Source of the DNA: Tundrisphaera sp051175315
GTDB lineage: Bacteria; Planctomycetota; Planctomycetia; Isosphaerales; Isosphaeraceae
NCBI RefSeq assembly: GCF_051175315.1
Contig: NZ_CP195100.1
Coordinates: forward strand, 3,968,001 to 4,032,000
Direction of reading: 5' to 3'
DNA: 64,000 bases
Of the stretch, positions 44,861 to 53,070 are shown in pieces. Position 1 is the first letter of the stretch; each line of letters opens with the position of its first letter. The notes beneath the pieces were generated by a model that was given only the letters and a program-made list of their open reading frames with translations, had not been told where the DNA came from and made no database searches. The translations under genes were made by a program, and so were the position numbers.

Positions 44861-44881
44861 CCTCGCCTCATCGCGTCGCGT

Positions 44882-45361
44882 TCACGCCCCGGTCGGCCAG
44901 ATATCCTCGAAGACCTCGTATCCGCTCGGTCCCAGGCCCAGGCTCTGGTAGACCCGGCGGGCGCGGTCGTTGTGGCCCTCGACATAGAGGCGCAGGCCGA
45001 TCACGTCGGGCGACTCCCGTGCGGTGTCGCGGATGGTCGCATACAGGAGGCGGAAGACGCCCTGTCCCCGATATTCATCGACGACATACACGCTCTGGAA
45101 CCACCAGATCCAGCCCCCCCGCCAGTCGCTCCACTCGCGGGTGATCGCCGCCTGGCCTACGAAGCGGGATCCGCCGGGCTCGGAGAGTTCGGCCACCCAG
45201 TACTTCAACCGGTCGGGATCGGCGAGGGCCTCCGAAACGCCTCGACCGAGAACCTCGGGATCGAGCCGTTTCTGTTCGGTCTCCTCGGCGAGCCGGAGGT
45301 TGGATTCGACGATGTCAGCATGATCGCCCGGGCGGGCATCTCGAACCGTGATCTTGGACAT
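44882..45361 (-). CDS. GNAT-family N-acetyltransferase
   Basis: 159 residues; ATG 45361 overlaps the rhomboid stop by one base (TGATG). GNAT fold signs: N-terminal ITVRDARPGDHADIVE, the beta4 strand WFQSVYVVDEYRGQGVFRLLYATIRD containing the acetyl-CoA loop (RGQGVFR), and LRLYVEGHNDRARRVYQSLGL with the terminal GYEV. Substrate unknown. Convergent with trpD. Confidence 0.88.
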   Translation of the reverse strand: MSKITVRDARPGDHADIVESNLRLAEETEQKRLDPEVLGRGVSEALADPDRLKYWVAELSEPGGSRFVGQAAITREWSDWRGGWIWWFQSVYVVDEYRGQGVFRLLYATIRDTARESPDVIGLRLYVEGHNDRARRVYQSLGLGPSGYEVFEDIWPTGA

Positions 45362-46284
45362 CAAATCCGCTCACCGCGACGATTTCTCGCCCGCCTGCTG
45401 GCCTCTTCGAGGACACGATTCTCGTCCTCGCTCAGCGTGTTCCGGCCTTGCTGGGCGATCTTGACCAGGATTTCATCCAGCTTCTCATCGAACATTTCTT
45501 CGGGGATCAGCAACGAAGGAGCCGGCTTCGTCACGGCCGAGGAGATGTTGGAAGTCCAGGTCGGTCCCGATGTGGCGCGGGTCGGGGTCGGCTCCCGCGT
45601 CTCGGCCGATACGATCCGAAGTCGGGGTTTTCGGCTGAAAAACGGGTCGAGTCGGGAGATCCGGAGATTGCCGACCTTGAACAGATATCCATAAGCGGCC
45701 CCTCCCAGGTGAGAGGCGAACGCCACCGGTTCGTCCGACCGAACGAGGAGTTGCAGCACGTTGTAGCCCAGGAAGACCATGAGCAGGAGGCGCATCTCCA
45801 CCGGGAAGATCAGGAAGATGACCTCCCGGCGCGGATAGTAGAGGGTATAGAGCACCATCACGGCCATGACCGCGCCCGACGCGCCCAACATCATGCCATG
45901 GCGGGGGCCGAAGGCATCGACCACGGCCCAGCAGAACGTGCTGAAGGCCGCGGCGGTCAGGTACATCGCGGCAAAATCGCGACTGCCGTAGAACCGCTCC
46001 ATCTCCCGCCCGACCATCCACAGGAACATCATGTTGAAGAGGATGTGGAGCGGGTTGTCCTTGTCGTGGATGAACGTGGCGGTGACGAGTTCCCAGATGC
46101 GATATTCCTGGAAAATCCCGTGACTGGTCGCCTCGAACCAGGACGTGAGCGGGGGGATCAGCTGCTGGCCGACGAACAGGGCCACATTGGCCATGATGAT
46201 CGCCTTGCAGGCCGGGGCCTCGCCGGAGAGCCAGCCCCCGCCCCGCGTCTTGTCGCGATAGTATTCGCGGTCAGAGATGCCCAT
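45361..46284 (-). CDS. Rhomboid-family intramembrane serine protease
   Basis: 307 residues from ATG 46284. About six membrane helices in the first 210 residues. Catalytic Ser136 in GASGA and His192 in FASHLGGAAYG; Asn in HILFNMMFLWMVG; the WELVTATFIHD loop precedes helix 2, as in rhomboids. A cytoplasmic C-terminal tail of about 95 residues ends in a coiled, charged helix (DEKLDEILVKIAQQGRNTLSEDENRVLEEASRRAR), common in planctomycete rhomboids. Substrate unknown. Promoter at 46353-46381. Confidence 0.92.
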   Translation of the reverse strand: MGISDREYYRDKTRGGGWLSGEAPACKAIIMANVALFVGQQLIPPLTSWFEATSHGIFQEYRIWELVTATFIHDKDNPLHILFNMMFLWMVGREMERFYGSRDFAAMYLTAAAFSTFCWAVVDAFGPRHGMMLGASGAVMAVMVLYTLYYPRREVIFLIFPVEMRLLLMVFLGYNVLQLLVRSDEPVAFASHLGGAAYGYLFKVGNLRISRLDPFFSRKPRLRIVSAETREPTPTRATSGPTWTSNISSAVTKPAPSLLIPEEMFDEKLDEILVKIAQQGRNTLSEDENRVLEEASRRARNRRGERI

Positions 46285-46352
46285 GGTGGCTCCGACGGAC
46301 GTCGTCCACGACAAGCCGGCCGGGACGCCCGAAAATCAGGGATCTTTGTTTC

Positions 46353-46381
46353 ATCATCGGGACCCCGTCGGGCCCTGTCAA
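46353..46381 (-). promoter_or_regulatory. Predicted sigma-70-type promoter of rhomboid-GNAT
   Basis: Minus strand: TTGACA (46381-46376), 17-bp spacer, GATGAT (46358-46353); start near 46346, about 62 bases before the rhomboid ATG. Confidence 0.5.
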
Positions 46382-46423
46382 CCGGATTCGAGCCGTCGAT
46401 TTGCCGACGCCCAATGACCGGCT

Positions 46424-46798
46424 TCATTCGGAAGAGAGGGCCTCGACCGCCTCGCGGCGATCGGCATAGATGGGCCAGACGAAATCGAGGGAAGTCAGGT
46501 GGAGGAGTTCTTTGGCCCGCGTTGAGACCCCGGACAAGGCCATGGTCCCGCCCTTGGCCTTGACCATCTTCCAGCATCGGAGCAGGACGGCCAGGAACAC
46601 CGAACCGAAATAATCGACCTGCGACAGGTCGAAGACGAGCAGGGGATCATCGAACGTCTTGAGACGGCTGAAGATCAGGTCGGCGGCCTGCTCCTCCAGT
46701 CCCATCGCGATCGTTTCCAGCGCGGGGGTGGCCGAGATGACCATCACTTCGCCCCGCCGTTCGATCGTGAACGCGTCCGGCGTTTGAGGGATTGTCAT
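46424..46798 (-). CDS. STAS-domain protein (anti-sigma factor antagonist type)
   Basis: 124 residues from ATG 46798. STAS fold features: an N-terminal strand with FTIERRGEVMVISA, then LLVFDLSQVDYFGSVFLAVLLRCWKMVKAKGGTMALSGVSTRAKELLHLTSLDFVWPIY. The usual phosphoacceptor is the Ser in DxSG; here the turn is DYFGSVFL, so the phosphorylated Ser would be shifted or absent. No partner kinase is adjacent. A candidate promoter is at 46860-46888. It may control a distant sigma factor. Confidence 0.82.
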   Translation of the reverse strand: MTIPQTPDAFTIERRGEVMVISATPALETIAMGLEEQAADLIFSRLKTFDDPLLVFDLSQVDYFGSVFLAVLLRCWKMVKAKGGTMALSGVSTRAKELLHLTSLDFVWPIYADRREAVEALSSE

Positions 46799-47155
46799 GG
46801 TGGTCGGCTCATGTTGAGTGAGGGCGGGAAGCGGACGCCCGGGTTGAGGCCGGAGTCTCAAGGTAGATCCCACGCAATCCGTCGGCAAGCTCAAAAGTCG
46901 AATCCATCGGGAAAATGCCCGAAACGCTTCCAATTCGCGCCGGCCGAAGCGGCAATTCCTCACCATCGCCATCGCCCGTGCGTGAGCGTCTCAACGCCCC
47001 ACCGGGCGGATCCCGGGCCGTTGACGCCGATCTCCTAGAAAGGGAACGCTCGGCCGGCCGGATCGGACGATTGTGCTTGACCTCGTCCTAAAATCAAACA
47101 AACAATCGAACAAGGGCGGATCGCCTGGATCCGTTCCTCCGAGGAGTCCGGCCCC
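46799..47155. other. Divergent region STAS / msrB
   Basis: About 357 bases. It holds the STAS promoter candidate and, near msrB, an AT-rich patch (CCTAAAATCAAACAAACAATC) with a TAAAAT -10-like hexamer but no good -35. Nothing else seen. Confidence 0.4.
46860..46888 (-). promoter_or_regulatory. Weak promoter candidate for the STAS gene
   Basis: Minus strand: TTGCCG (46888-46883), 17-bp spacer, TACCTT (46865-46860). Confidence 0.35.
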
Positions 47156-47800
47156 ATGCTTCGACGAACCATTGCCCTGACCTGTTGCGTGCTCCTGGCC
47201 GGTTCGGACCTGGCCCCTGCGCAGTCACAGAGGTCGAGGTCGCGGGCCGTTTCCTCGAAAGAGGCTCGTGCCGAGAAGGAGGCCCGCCCCGAGCCCACCC
47301 TGCCGGCGCATCCCCGGAAGGTCGTGAAGTCCGACGCGGAGTGGGCCAGGCTGCTGACGCAGGACCAGTTCCTGGTCACGCGCAAGAAGGAGACCGAGCA
47401 GCCCTTCACCGGCAAGCTGCTCCACAACAAGCAGAAGGGCTACTACCTCTGCGTCTGCTGCGGGAATCCGCTGTTCACCTCGCGAACCAAGTTCGACTCG
47501 GGAACAGGCTGGCCCAGTTTCTTCGCGCCGATCCGCCCGGGCAGCGTGGAGAACGAGGTCGACAACTCCTATGGCCAGGTCCGGGTCGAGGTGGTCTGTG
47601 CGAGCTGCGATGCCCACCTCGGCCATGTCTTCGACGATGGGCCGGCGCCCACGGGCCTCCGCTACTGCATGAACTCACTGGCGCTGAAGTTCGTCAAGGA
47701 ACTGCCCGAGGCCGAAGACGCGACCAAGAAGAAGCCGGAAACGACCTCCACCGAGCCCGACGCCGCATCCCCCAAGGAAGCCGCGATCCCGAACCCCTGA
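47156..47800 (+). CDS. msrB: Exported peptide-methionine (R)-S-oxide reductase
   Basis: 214 residues. Signal peptide MLRRTIALTCCVLLAGSDLAPAQ, so a periplasmic form. MsrB core: SDAEWARLLTQDQFLVTRKKETEQPFTG, zinc Cys pairs YLCVCCGNPLF and VVCASCDAHLGHVFDDG, SGTGWPSFF, and catalytic Cys171 in RYCMNSLAL. The Lys/Glu-rich linker at 30-50 and the Pro/Thr/Glu tail after 180 are not part of the fold. It repairs methionine-R-sulfoxide in exported proteins; a membrane electron donor is not seen nearby. Confidence 0.94.
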   Translation: MLRRTIALTCCVLLAGSDLAPAQSQRSRSRAVSSKEARAEKEARPEPTLPAHPRKVVKSDAEWARLLTQDQFLVTRKKETEQPFTGKLLHNKQKGYYLCVCCGNPLFTSRTKFDSGTGWPSFFAPIRPGSVENEVDNSYGQVRVEVVCASCDAHLGHVFDDGPAPTGLRYCMNSLALKFVKELPEAEDATKKKPETTSTEPDAASPKEAAIPNP

Positions 47801-47840
47801 GCGGGGCCCAGAACTTCTTGGACAATTTCTGAGTAGCCTA

Positions 47841-47869
47841 TTGCATTCCCCCCGGTAGAACCCTATATT
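47841..47869 (+). promoter_or_regulatory. Promoter of tRNA-Gly
   Basis: TTGCAT (47841-47846), 17-bp spacer, TATATT (47864-47869), about 77 bases upstream of the tRNA. Confidence 0.6.
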
Positions 47870-47945
47870 GACCTTCGCCCCGAGTGACTCGGGTCAAACG
47901 AAATAACGAGCCGGTGAGGACGACACCTTCCTCACCGGATTCAAA

Positions 47946-48020
<75 letters not shown>

Positions 48021-48122
48021 TTCTACCCTTGCAGACCGGGCTGGCGGCTGACGCTCGAGCGCTTCGGGTGCGTGGTGGCGATCATGCCATCCCAACCGGT
48101 AGGCGCCCCAGGATAGCCGTCG

Positions 48123-49592
48123 ATGAGCACCGGTGAGCAAGACCTCGCATCGCCCGCCACCATCTCCGATGACGGCCCCTCCGCCGATGCCGAGACCCCC
48201 AAGCTCAAGCTCGACCTCGATGTCCAGATCACGGACGTGGGGCCTTGCAAGAAGCACCTGAAGGTCTCGATCCCTCAGACGGATGTTGAGAGGCAGTTCA
48301 AGGAATCGGTCGGGACCATGGCGAGAGAGGCGGTCGTCCCCGGCTTCCGGCCGGGACATGCACCCCGCCAGCTAGTGGAGCGTCGGTTCCGTAAGCAGGT
48401 CTCCGGTCAGGTGAAATCCACCTTGATCCTGGCCTGCATGGAACAGCTTGACGAAGACCACAAGCTCAACCCGATCACCCAACCCGAACTCGACGTCGAC
48501 GCCATCGAGATGCCCGAAGACGGGCCGATGGTCTTCGAGATGGACGTGGAGGTCCGCCCGGACTTCCCGCTCCCCGCCTACAAGGCGCTCACGATCAAGA
48601 GCCCGGTGAAGGCGGTCGAGGATTCCGACATCGACGGCCAGGTGAAGGCGTTCCAGGAACGCTACGCCCAGCTCGTTCCGAAGTTGGAGGGCGGGGCCGA
48701 GGTCGGCGACTTCATCACCGCCAACCTGGTCTTCCACAAAGACGGGAAGACCTACAACGAGGCCAAGGAAATCCAGTTCCGCCTCCAGCCGGAACTCCGG
48801 TTCCAGGATGGGTCGGTCCCCGCGGTCGACAAGGTCCTGGTCGGCGTGAAGCCGGACGAGACCCGCGAGGCGGACGCCGTGATCGGCACCTCGTCGCCCG
48901 ATCCCGAGCTGCGCGGCCAGAACATCCGCGTGACCTTCAACGTCCTCGACTTGAAGACGCTCCGCCTGCCCGAGCTGAACGCCGATTTCTTCCGCTCGAC
49001 CGGCTTCACCGACCTGGCTGACCTTCGCGATGCCCTCCGCGGCGTCCTGGAGCGCCGCTTCGAATACCAGCGCAAGCAGGCGATCCGTCGCGAACTGCTG
49101 GAAAAGCTGGTGGCCGAGACGCCGTTCGAACTGCCGGCCGACCTCGTGTCGCGGCAGGAGAAGACCACGCTCCGCCGCCTGATGATGGAGTTGCGGCAGG
49201 GCGGCCTGAACGACACGGAGATCCGGGCCCGCGAGGCGGAGCTTCGGGCCAACGCCCACGCTTCGACCCTCCGCAGCCTCAAGGAATTCTTCCTCCTGGC
49301 CAAGATCGCCGAGGCCGAATCGATCAAGGTCGAGGAAGAAGACCTCAGCCAGGAGATCGAGGCGATCGCCGCCCGGACCGACGAGAGCCCCCGCCGGGTC
49401 CGGGCCCGGGTGGAAAAGGAAGGGCTGGCCGACCCCCTCGCCTCCCAGATCCTCGAACGGAAGACGATCGATCGCATCCTCGAGTACATCAAGCTTGAGG
49501 AAGTCCCGATGGTCCAGGATGAGGCGGTCGAGACGCTCGACCAGACGGCCACGACGGCCCCCGAGTCCGCCGAAGAGGTCGAGCCGGCCTGA
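48123..49592 (+). CDS. tig: Trigger factor
   Basis: Ribosome-bound chaperone and prolyl isomerase. 489 residues, longer than the usual 430 because of N- and C-terminal extensions. The ribosome-binding domain has LKVSIPQTDVERQFKESVGTMAREAVVPGFRPGHAPRQLVERRF, containing the GFRPG tip signature. The FKBP-type middle is recognisable by GDFITANLVF but is diverged. The C-terminal chaperone arms are helical (LVSRQEKTTLRRLMMELRQGG). An acidic tail (EVPMVQDEAVETLDQ) ends it. Heads tig-clpP-clpP, the common bacterial order tig-clpP-clpX without clpX. Confidence 0.95.
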   Translation: MSTGEQDLASPATISDDGPSADAETPKLKLDLDVQITDVGPCKKHLKVSIPQTDVERQFKESVGTMAREAVVPGFRPGHAPRQLVERRFRKQVSGQVKSTLILACMEQLDEDHKLNPITQPELDVDAIEMPEDGPMVFEMDVEVRPDFPLPAYKALTIKSPVKAVEDSDIDGQVKAFQERYAQLVPKLEGGAEVGDFITANLVFHKDGKTYNEAKEIQFRLQPELRFQDGSVPAVDKVLVGVKPDETREADAVIGTSSPDPELRGQNIRVTFNVLDLKTLRLPELNADFFRSTGFTDLADLRDALRGVLERRFEYQRKQAIRRELLEKLVAETPFELPADLVSRQEKTTLRRLMMELRQGGLNDTEIRAREAELRANAHASTLRSLKEFFLLAKIAEAESIKVEEEDLSQEIEAIAARTDESPRRVRARVEKEGLADPLASQILERKTIDRILEYIKLEEVPMVQDEAVETLDQTATTAPESAEEVEPA

Positions 49593-49702
49593 CCTTCGGG
49601 TCGGGCTGACCTTCGTCCATCCCTCGCTCGACGTTCCACGGCCAGGCCCGGGCACCCGCCTTGATCGGCGGGGCCCGGGTCGCGTTCCCCAAGGATCGAC
49701 CC

Positions 49703-50332
49703 ATGAGCTTCGACCATCCGCTCAGCCCCAACCGGCTCCAGCGCTACAAGGATTATTCCCGGCAGCGGCAGATGGGCTTGGGCGATCTGCTGCTGGAGAA
49801 CCGGATCGTCTTCCTGGAAGGCGTGATCAATGACGCCTCGGCCAACCTGGCCGTCATGAAGATGCTCTATCTCCAGTTCGAGAACCGCTCGCAGGGCATC
49901 AGCTTCTACATCAACAGCCCGGGCGGCAGCGTCTACAGCACGCTGGCCATCTACGATACGATGCAGTTCATCGACTGCCCGGTCGCGACCTATTGCATCG
50001 GCATGGCCGCCTCCGGCGCCGCGGTCCTCCTGGCCGGCGGGGCCAAGGGGCGTCGATTCTCGCTGCCGCACTCCAAGATCATGATCCACCAGCCCCACGG
50101 GCAGGTGGGCGGCCAGATCTCCGACATCGAGATCCAGGCCCAGGAGATCCTGGCCAACAAGCGGGACATCAACGAGATCCTCGCCAAGCATTGCAACCAG
50201 CCCATCGAGCAGGTCGCCCGCGACACCGAGCGTGATCGGTACATGACGGCGCTCCAGGCCAAGGAGTATGGGCTCGTCGATGAGGTGGTGGGGCACATCC
50301 CCGCCTCCGAGGCGAACAAGCCTCCCGTCTAA
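49703..50332 (+). CDS. clpP: ATP-dependent Clp protease proteolytic subunit (first copy)
   Basis: 209 residues from ATG 49703 (AAGGA seven bases upstream). Serine protease of the barrel ClpP family: Ser104 in GMAASGAAVLLAGG, His129 in KIMIHQPHG, Asp in TERDRYM. The residue after the nucleophile is Gly-Ala rather than the common Met-Gly (AASGA versus ASMG), a sign of the diverged paralogue in two-ClpP species. 110 bases after tig and 62 before the second clpP. The N-terminal QMGLGDLLLENRIVFLEG lines the axial entry. Confidence 0.94.
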   Translation: MSFDHPLSPNRLQRYKDYSRQRQMGLGDLLLENRIVFLEGVINDASANLAVMKMLYLQFENRSQGISFYINSPGGSVYSTLAIYDTMQFIDCPVATYCIGMAASGAAVLLAGGAKGRRFSLPHSKIMIHQPHGQVGGQISDIEIQAQEILANKRDINEILAKHCNQPIEQVARDTERDRYMTALQAKEYGLVDEVVGHIPASEANKPPV

Positions 50333-50394
50333 TCCGTCGCGTACTTGGCTCGAACGCATCATCGGCTGACCGCTTCTTCCACGGGGACCCCTCC

Positions 50395-51009
50395 ATGCCA
50401 TTGATCCCGATCGTCATCGAGCGGAGCGGTCGCGAAGAGCGGGCGATGGACATCTATTCCCGCCTGCTCCAGGACCGCATCATCCTCCTGGGCTCGGCCA
50501 TCGACGACCAGGTCGCCAACGTGGTCGTCGCGCAGATGCTGGTCCTGGCCCATCAGGATAGCAAGGCCGATATCCACCTCTACATCAACAGCCCGGGCGG
50601 CAGCGTGACCGCCGGCATGGCCATCTACGACACCATGCAGTTCGTCCCCTGCGACGTCGCCACCTACTGCATGGGCCAGTGTGCCAGCATGGGTTCCCTG
50701 CTCCTCGCGGCCGGTGCGAAGGGGAAGCGGAACTCCCTGCCGCACGGCCGGATCATGATCCACCAGCCGCTCGCCGGCATGGAAGGGACCGCCACCGAGA
50801 TCCTGATCCATGCCGAAGAATTCATCCGGATGAAGAAGCAGCTCAACGGGATCTATCAGAAGCACACCGGCCAGACCCTGGAACGGCTCCAGGAAGACAC
50901 CGACCGCGACCGCTTCATGTCCCCCGAAGAAGCTCGCGACTACGGGCTGATCGACAACGTGGTGGAGCGCGAGCCGGCCATCACCTTGAACCCGAACCCG
51001 GTTCCCTGA
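50395..51009 (+). CDS. clpP: ATP-dependent Clp protease proteolytic subunit (second copy)
   Basis: 204 residues. Standard ClpP: Ser98 in GQCASMGSLLL, His123 in IMIHQPLAG, Asp in TDRDRFM, N-terminal IPIVIERSGREERAMDIYSRLLQDRIIL. It is closer to the canonical enzyme than the upstream copy. The two could form mixed rings, as in mycobacteria. A perfect terminator stem follows at 51034. No ClpX or ClpA gene is in the window. Confidence 0.96.
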   Translation: MPLIPIVIERSGREERAMDIYSRLLQDRIILLGSAIDDQVANVVVAQMLVLAHQDSKADIHLYINSPGGSVTAGMAIYDTMQFVPCDVATYCMGQCASMGSLLLAAGAKGKRNSLPHGRIMIHQPLAGMEGTATEILIHAEEFIRMKKQLNGIYQKHTGQTLERLQEDTDRDRFMSPEEARDYGLIDNVVEREPAITLNPNPVP

Positions 51010-51033
51010 TCATCCGGCGACGATCGAAACATT

Positions 51034-51067
51034 GACGGCGGGGGGTCCCTGGCGACCCCCCGCCGTC
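51034..51067. terminator. Perfect 14-bp hairpin terminator
   Basis: GACGGCGGGGGGTC (51034-51047), loop CCTGGC, GACCCCCCGCCGTC (51054-51067), followed by GTTTCATTT. It ends the tig-clpP-clpP operon and faces the stop of the gene at 51071 on the other strand. Confidence 0.75.
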
Positions 51068-51070
51068 GTT

Positions 51071-51688
51071 TCATTTCCATCGCGCGATCGCGTCGGTGAT
51101 CCAGGGGGCCAGGAAGATCAGGGCGGCCAGCAGGAACATCGCCTGGGCCATCGCGGACCGACCGGCTTCCGCCCTCCGGAGCAAGGCGACGAGACTGGGC
51201 CTGAGCGCCAGGATCAAGGCTTCCGGATTGCGACCCCGCGCCTCGACGACCCCGGCGCGAAGGAGTCTCGACGACCTGATCGCGATTCCATGCTCCCGCG
51301 CCTCATCCTCGACCCCGTCGATCGTCGGGCAGGCCCCGCCCTGAAGCGAGCCGAAGGCCTGCCTGGCCAGTCGGTGGAGTTCCTCCGGCCGGATGTTGTA
51401 GATCGCCACCCGCCGCGAGGCGGAGGTCATGGCGATCGCGGTCCCCACCGCGACGATCGCACCCCAGGTCGTCCAGGCGACCATCGTCGAGCCGCCCAGG
51501 ATCTTCCCGACGATCAGATGGCCGACCGGGCCGAATGCGATGATTCCCCCCAGCCCCCCGGCCAGCAAGGCGGCGTCCAACGGGCCCGCGACCAGGCGTG
51601 GCCTCGACCCGGAATGCAACAGCCCCAAGACGCCGAAGTAAATGGCGAGCGGGACCGTGATCAGGCTCATGGGAGTGGCGTGCGACAT
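51071..51688 (-). CDS. Unknown membrane protein
   Basis: 205 residues (ATG 51688; ATG 51670 also possible). Three hydrophobic segments early (PLAIYFGVLGLLHSG, LDAALLAGGLGGIIAFGPVGHLIVGKILGG, MVAWTTWGAIVAVGTAIAMT), a soluble domain of about 80 residues (RRVAIYNIRPEELHRLARQAFG...ACPTIDGVEDEAREHG), and a C-terminal span (AMAQAMFLLAALIFLAPWI). No known family. It follows the NUDIX gene by 19 bases and is probably third in a fabI operon. Confidence 0.66.
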   Translation of the reverse strand: MSHATPMSLITVPLAIYFGVLGLLHSGSRPRLVAGPLDAALLAGGLGGIIAFGPVGHLIVGKILGGSTMVAWTTWGAIVAVGTAIAMTSASRRVAIYNIRPEELHRLARQAFGSLQGGACPTIDGVEDEAREHGIAIRSSRLLRAGVVEARGRNPEALILALRPSLVALLRRAEAGRSAMAQAMFLLAALIFLAPWITDAIARWK

Positions 51689-51707
51689 GAGCGGGCCGCG
51701 TCCTGAT

Positions 51708-52121
51708 TCAGGGCTCGTCCGAACAAGCCAGGTCGGCGATCAATCCTTCGTTCGCCTCGGGGAAGCGGCGATGGGCCAGATCCCGGGCGGCCACCCAGAG
51801 GAATCCCGAGTCGGGGGCCGGCTCGCACTCCGCCGACTCGGGGCGACAATGGAAGTACGAAAGCTCGACCAGCCCATGCGGGTAGCGATGGGTGATCGTC
51901 CGATCGAGCCGGCCGACCCTGATCACCATCCCGACTTCTTCCCGGCATTCGCGGGCGGTGGCGGCCTCGGGCGTCTCCCCCGGCTCGCATTTCCCGCCGG
52001 GGAACTCCCAGACGCCGGGCATCGGCGACCCGGGAGGCCGGATCCGGACCAGGTATCGACCGTCGCGAGCGATCAGGCCGATCCCGACCCGGATCGGGGT
52101 TTCCGCGTGCGGGCCGTTCAG
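51708..52121 (-). CDS. MutT-like NUDIX hydrolase, unusual start
   Basis: The Nudix box is perfect: GGKCEPGETPEAATARECREEVG (fits Gx5Ex7REUxEExGU), with GVWEFPGGK as in MutT/8-oxo-dGTPases. There is no ATG or GTG near the expected start. The CTG at 52121 overlaps the fabI stop (CTGA), is preceded by GGAAGGGAAAG, and gives a protein starting NGPHAETPIRVGIGLIARDG, the right length before the first strand. A TTG at 52184 inside fabI would add 21 residues. I favour the CTG. Either way 137-158 residues. Probably cleans oxidised nucleotides. Confidence 0.8.
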   Translation of the reverse strand: MNGPHAETPIRVGIGLIARDGRYLVRIRPPGSPMPGVWEFPGGKCEPGETPEAATARECREEVGMVIRVGRLDRTITHRYPHGLVELSYFHCRPESAECEPAPDSGFLWVAARDLAHRRFPEANEGLIADLACSDEP

Positions 52122-52927
52122 ACTTTCCCTTCCTTGGCCATCTCGATGGCCCGGCCGGGCGAGCCCATCACGTTGTAGCCGCAATCGACGTGGAGGATCT
52201 CGCCGGTGATCCCGCTGGCCAGGTCCGAGAGGAGGAACATCCCGGCCGAACCGACCTCTTCGCGGAGGATGTTGCGGCCGAGAGGCGAGACGGCCTCGTA
52301 CAGCCCGGCGAGCTTGTCCGAATCCCCGACGGCCGAGGCGGCCAGCGTCTTGACCGGGCCGGCGGACAGGCCGTTGACCCGGATCTTCTTGGGGCCCAGG
52401 TCATAGGCCAGGTACTTCACGGCCATGTCGAGGGCGGCCTTGCAGACGCCCATCAGGTTGTATCCGGACACGACCCGCTCGCCGCCGAAGTAGGTCAGCG
52501 TCTCGATCGAGCCACCCTCCGGCATGACCTCGGCGGCATGCTTCGCCACGCTGGCCAGCGAGTAGACGCTGATGTCCATCGCCGTCTTGAATCCATCGCG
52601 GCTGGACTGGACGAACGGCTTCTTCAGGTCGTCGATCGGCGCATAGGCGATCGAGTGGAGGACGAAGTCGAGCGAGCCATACACCTCGCCGGCCTCGCGG
52701 AAGGTGCGGGCGATGTCCTCGTCCTTCTGCACGTCGCACGGCGTGATGAGCTTGGCCCCGATCGGCTCGGCGAGCTTGCGGACCCGACGCTCCATCTTCT
52801 CGCCCGGCAAGTGCGTGAAGCCGACCTCGGCCCCTTCCGCCAGCAATTTCTGGGTGATCGCCCAGGCGATGCTGAAGTCGTTGGCGAGCCCAAGGACCAT
52901 GCCTCTTTTGCCCGAGAATAAGCCCAT
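52118..52927 (-). CDS. fabI: Enoyl-[acyl-carrier-protein] reductase (NADH)
   Basis: 269 residues from ATG 52927 with AAGGA upstream. Last reductive step of the fatty acid cycle. Short-chain dehydrogenase of the FabI class: GLANDFSIAWAITQKLL nucleotide site, the shared LTYFGGERVVSGYNLMGVCKAALD with Tyr and the Y-x6-K pair (YNLMGVCK), and LAYDLGPKKIRVNGLSAGPVKTLAAS. Target of triclosan-type inhibitors in other bacteria. Promoter at 53023-53051. Confidence 0.96.
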   Translation of the reverse strand: MGLFSGKRGMVLGLANDFSIAWAITQKLLAEGAEVGFTHLPGEKMERRVRKLAEPIGAKLITPCDVQKDEDIARTFREAGEVYGSLDFVLHSIAYAPIDDLKKPFVQSSRDGFKTAMDISVYSLASVAKHAAEVMPEGGSIETLTYFGGERVVSGYNLMGVCKAALDMAVKYLAYDLGPKKIRVNGLSAGPVKTLAASAVGDSDKLAGLYEAVSPLGRNILREEVGSAGMFLLSDLASGITGEILHVDCGYNVMGSPGRAIEMAKEGKV

Positions 52928-53022
52928 CGGCCCGGTTCCTTTCACCGTCGCGAAATCTCGACCCATCAACACTGCGTTCGCGCGCGGAAATTCCTCGCTT
53001 GGCGGATCGACCACGCCACCAG

Positions 53023-53051
53023 AGGATAGCGTGCCGGCCGCGTCCGCTCAA
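53023..53051 (-). promoter_or_regulatory. Promoter of fabI
   Basis: Minus strand: TTGAGC (53051-53046), 17-bp spacer, TATCCT (53028-53023); start near 53016, 90 bases before the ATG. Confidence 0.5.
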
Positions 53052-53070
53052 CCTCATTCGAGGCGCTTCG

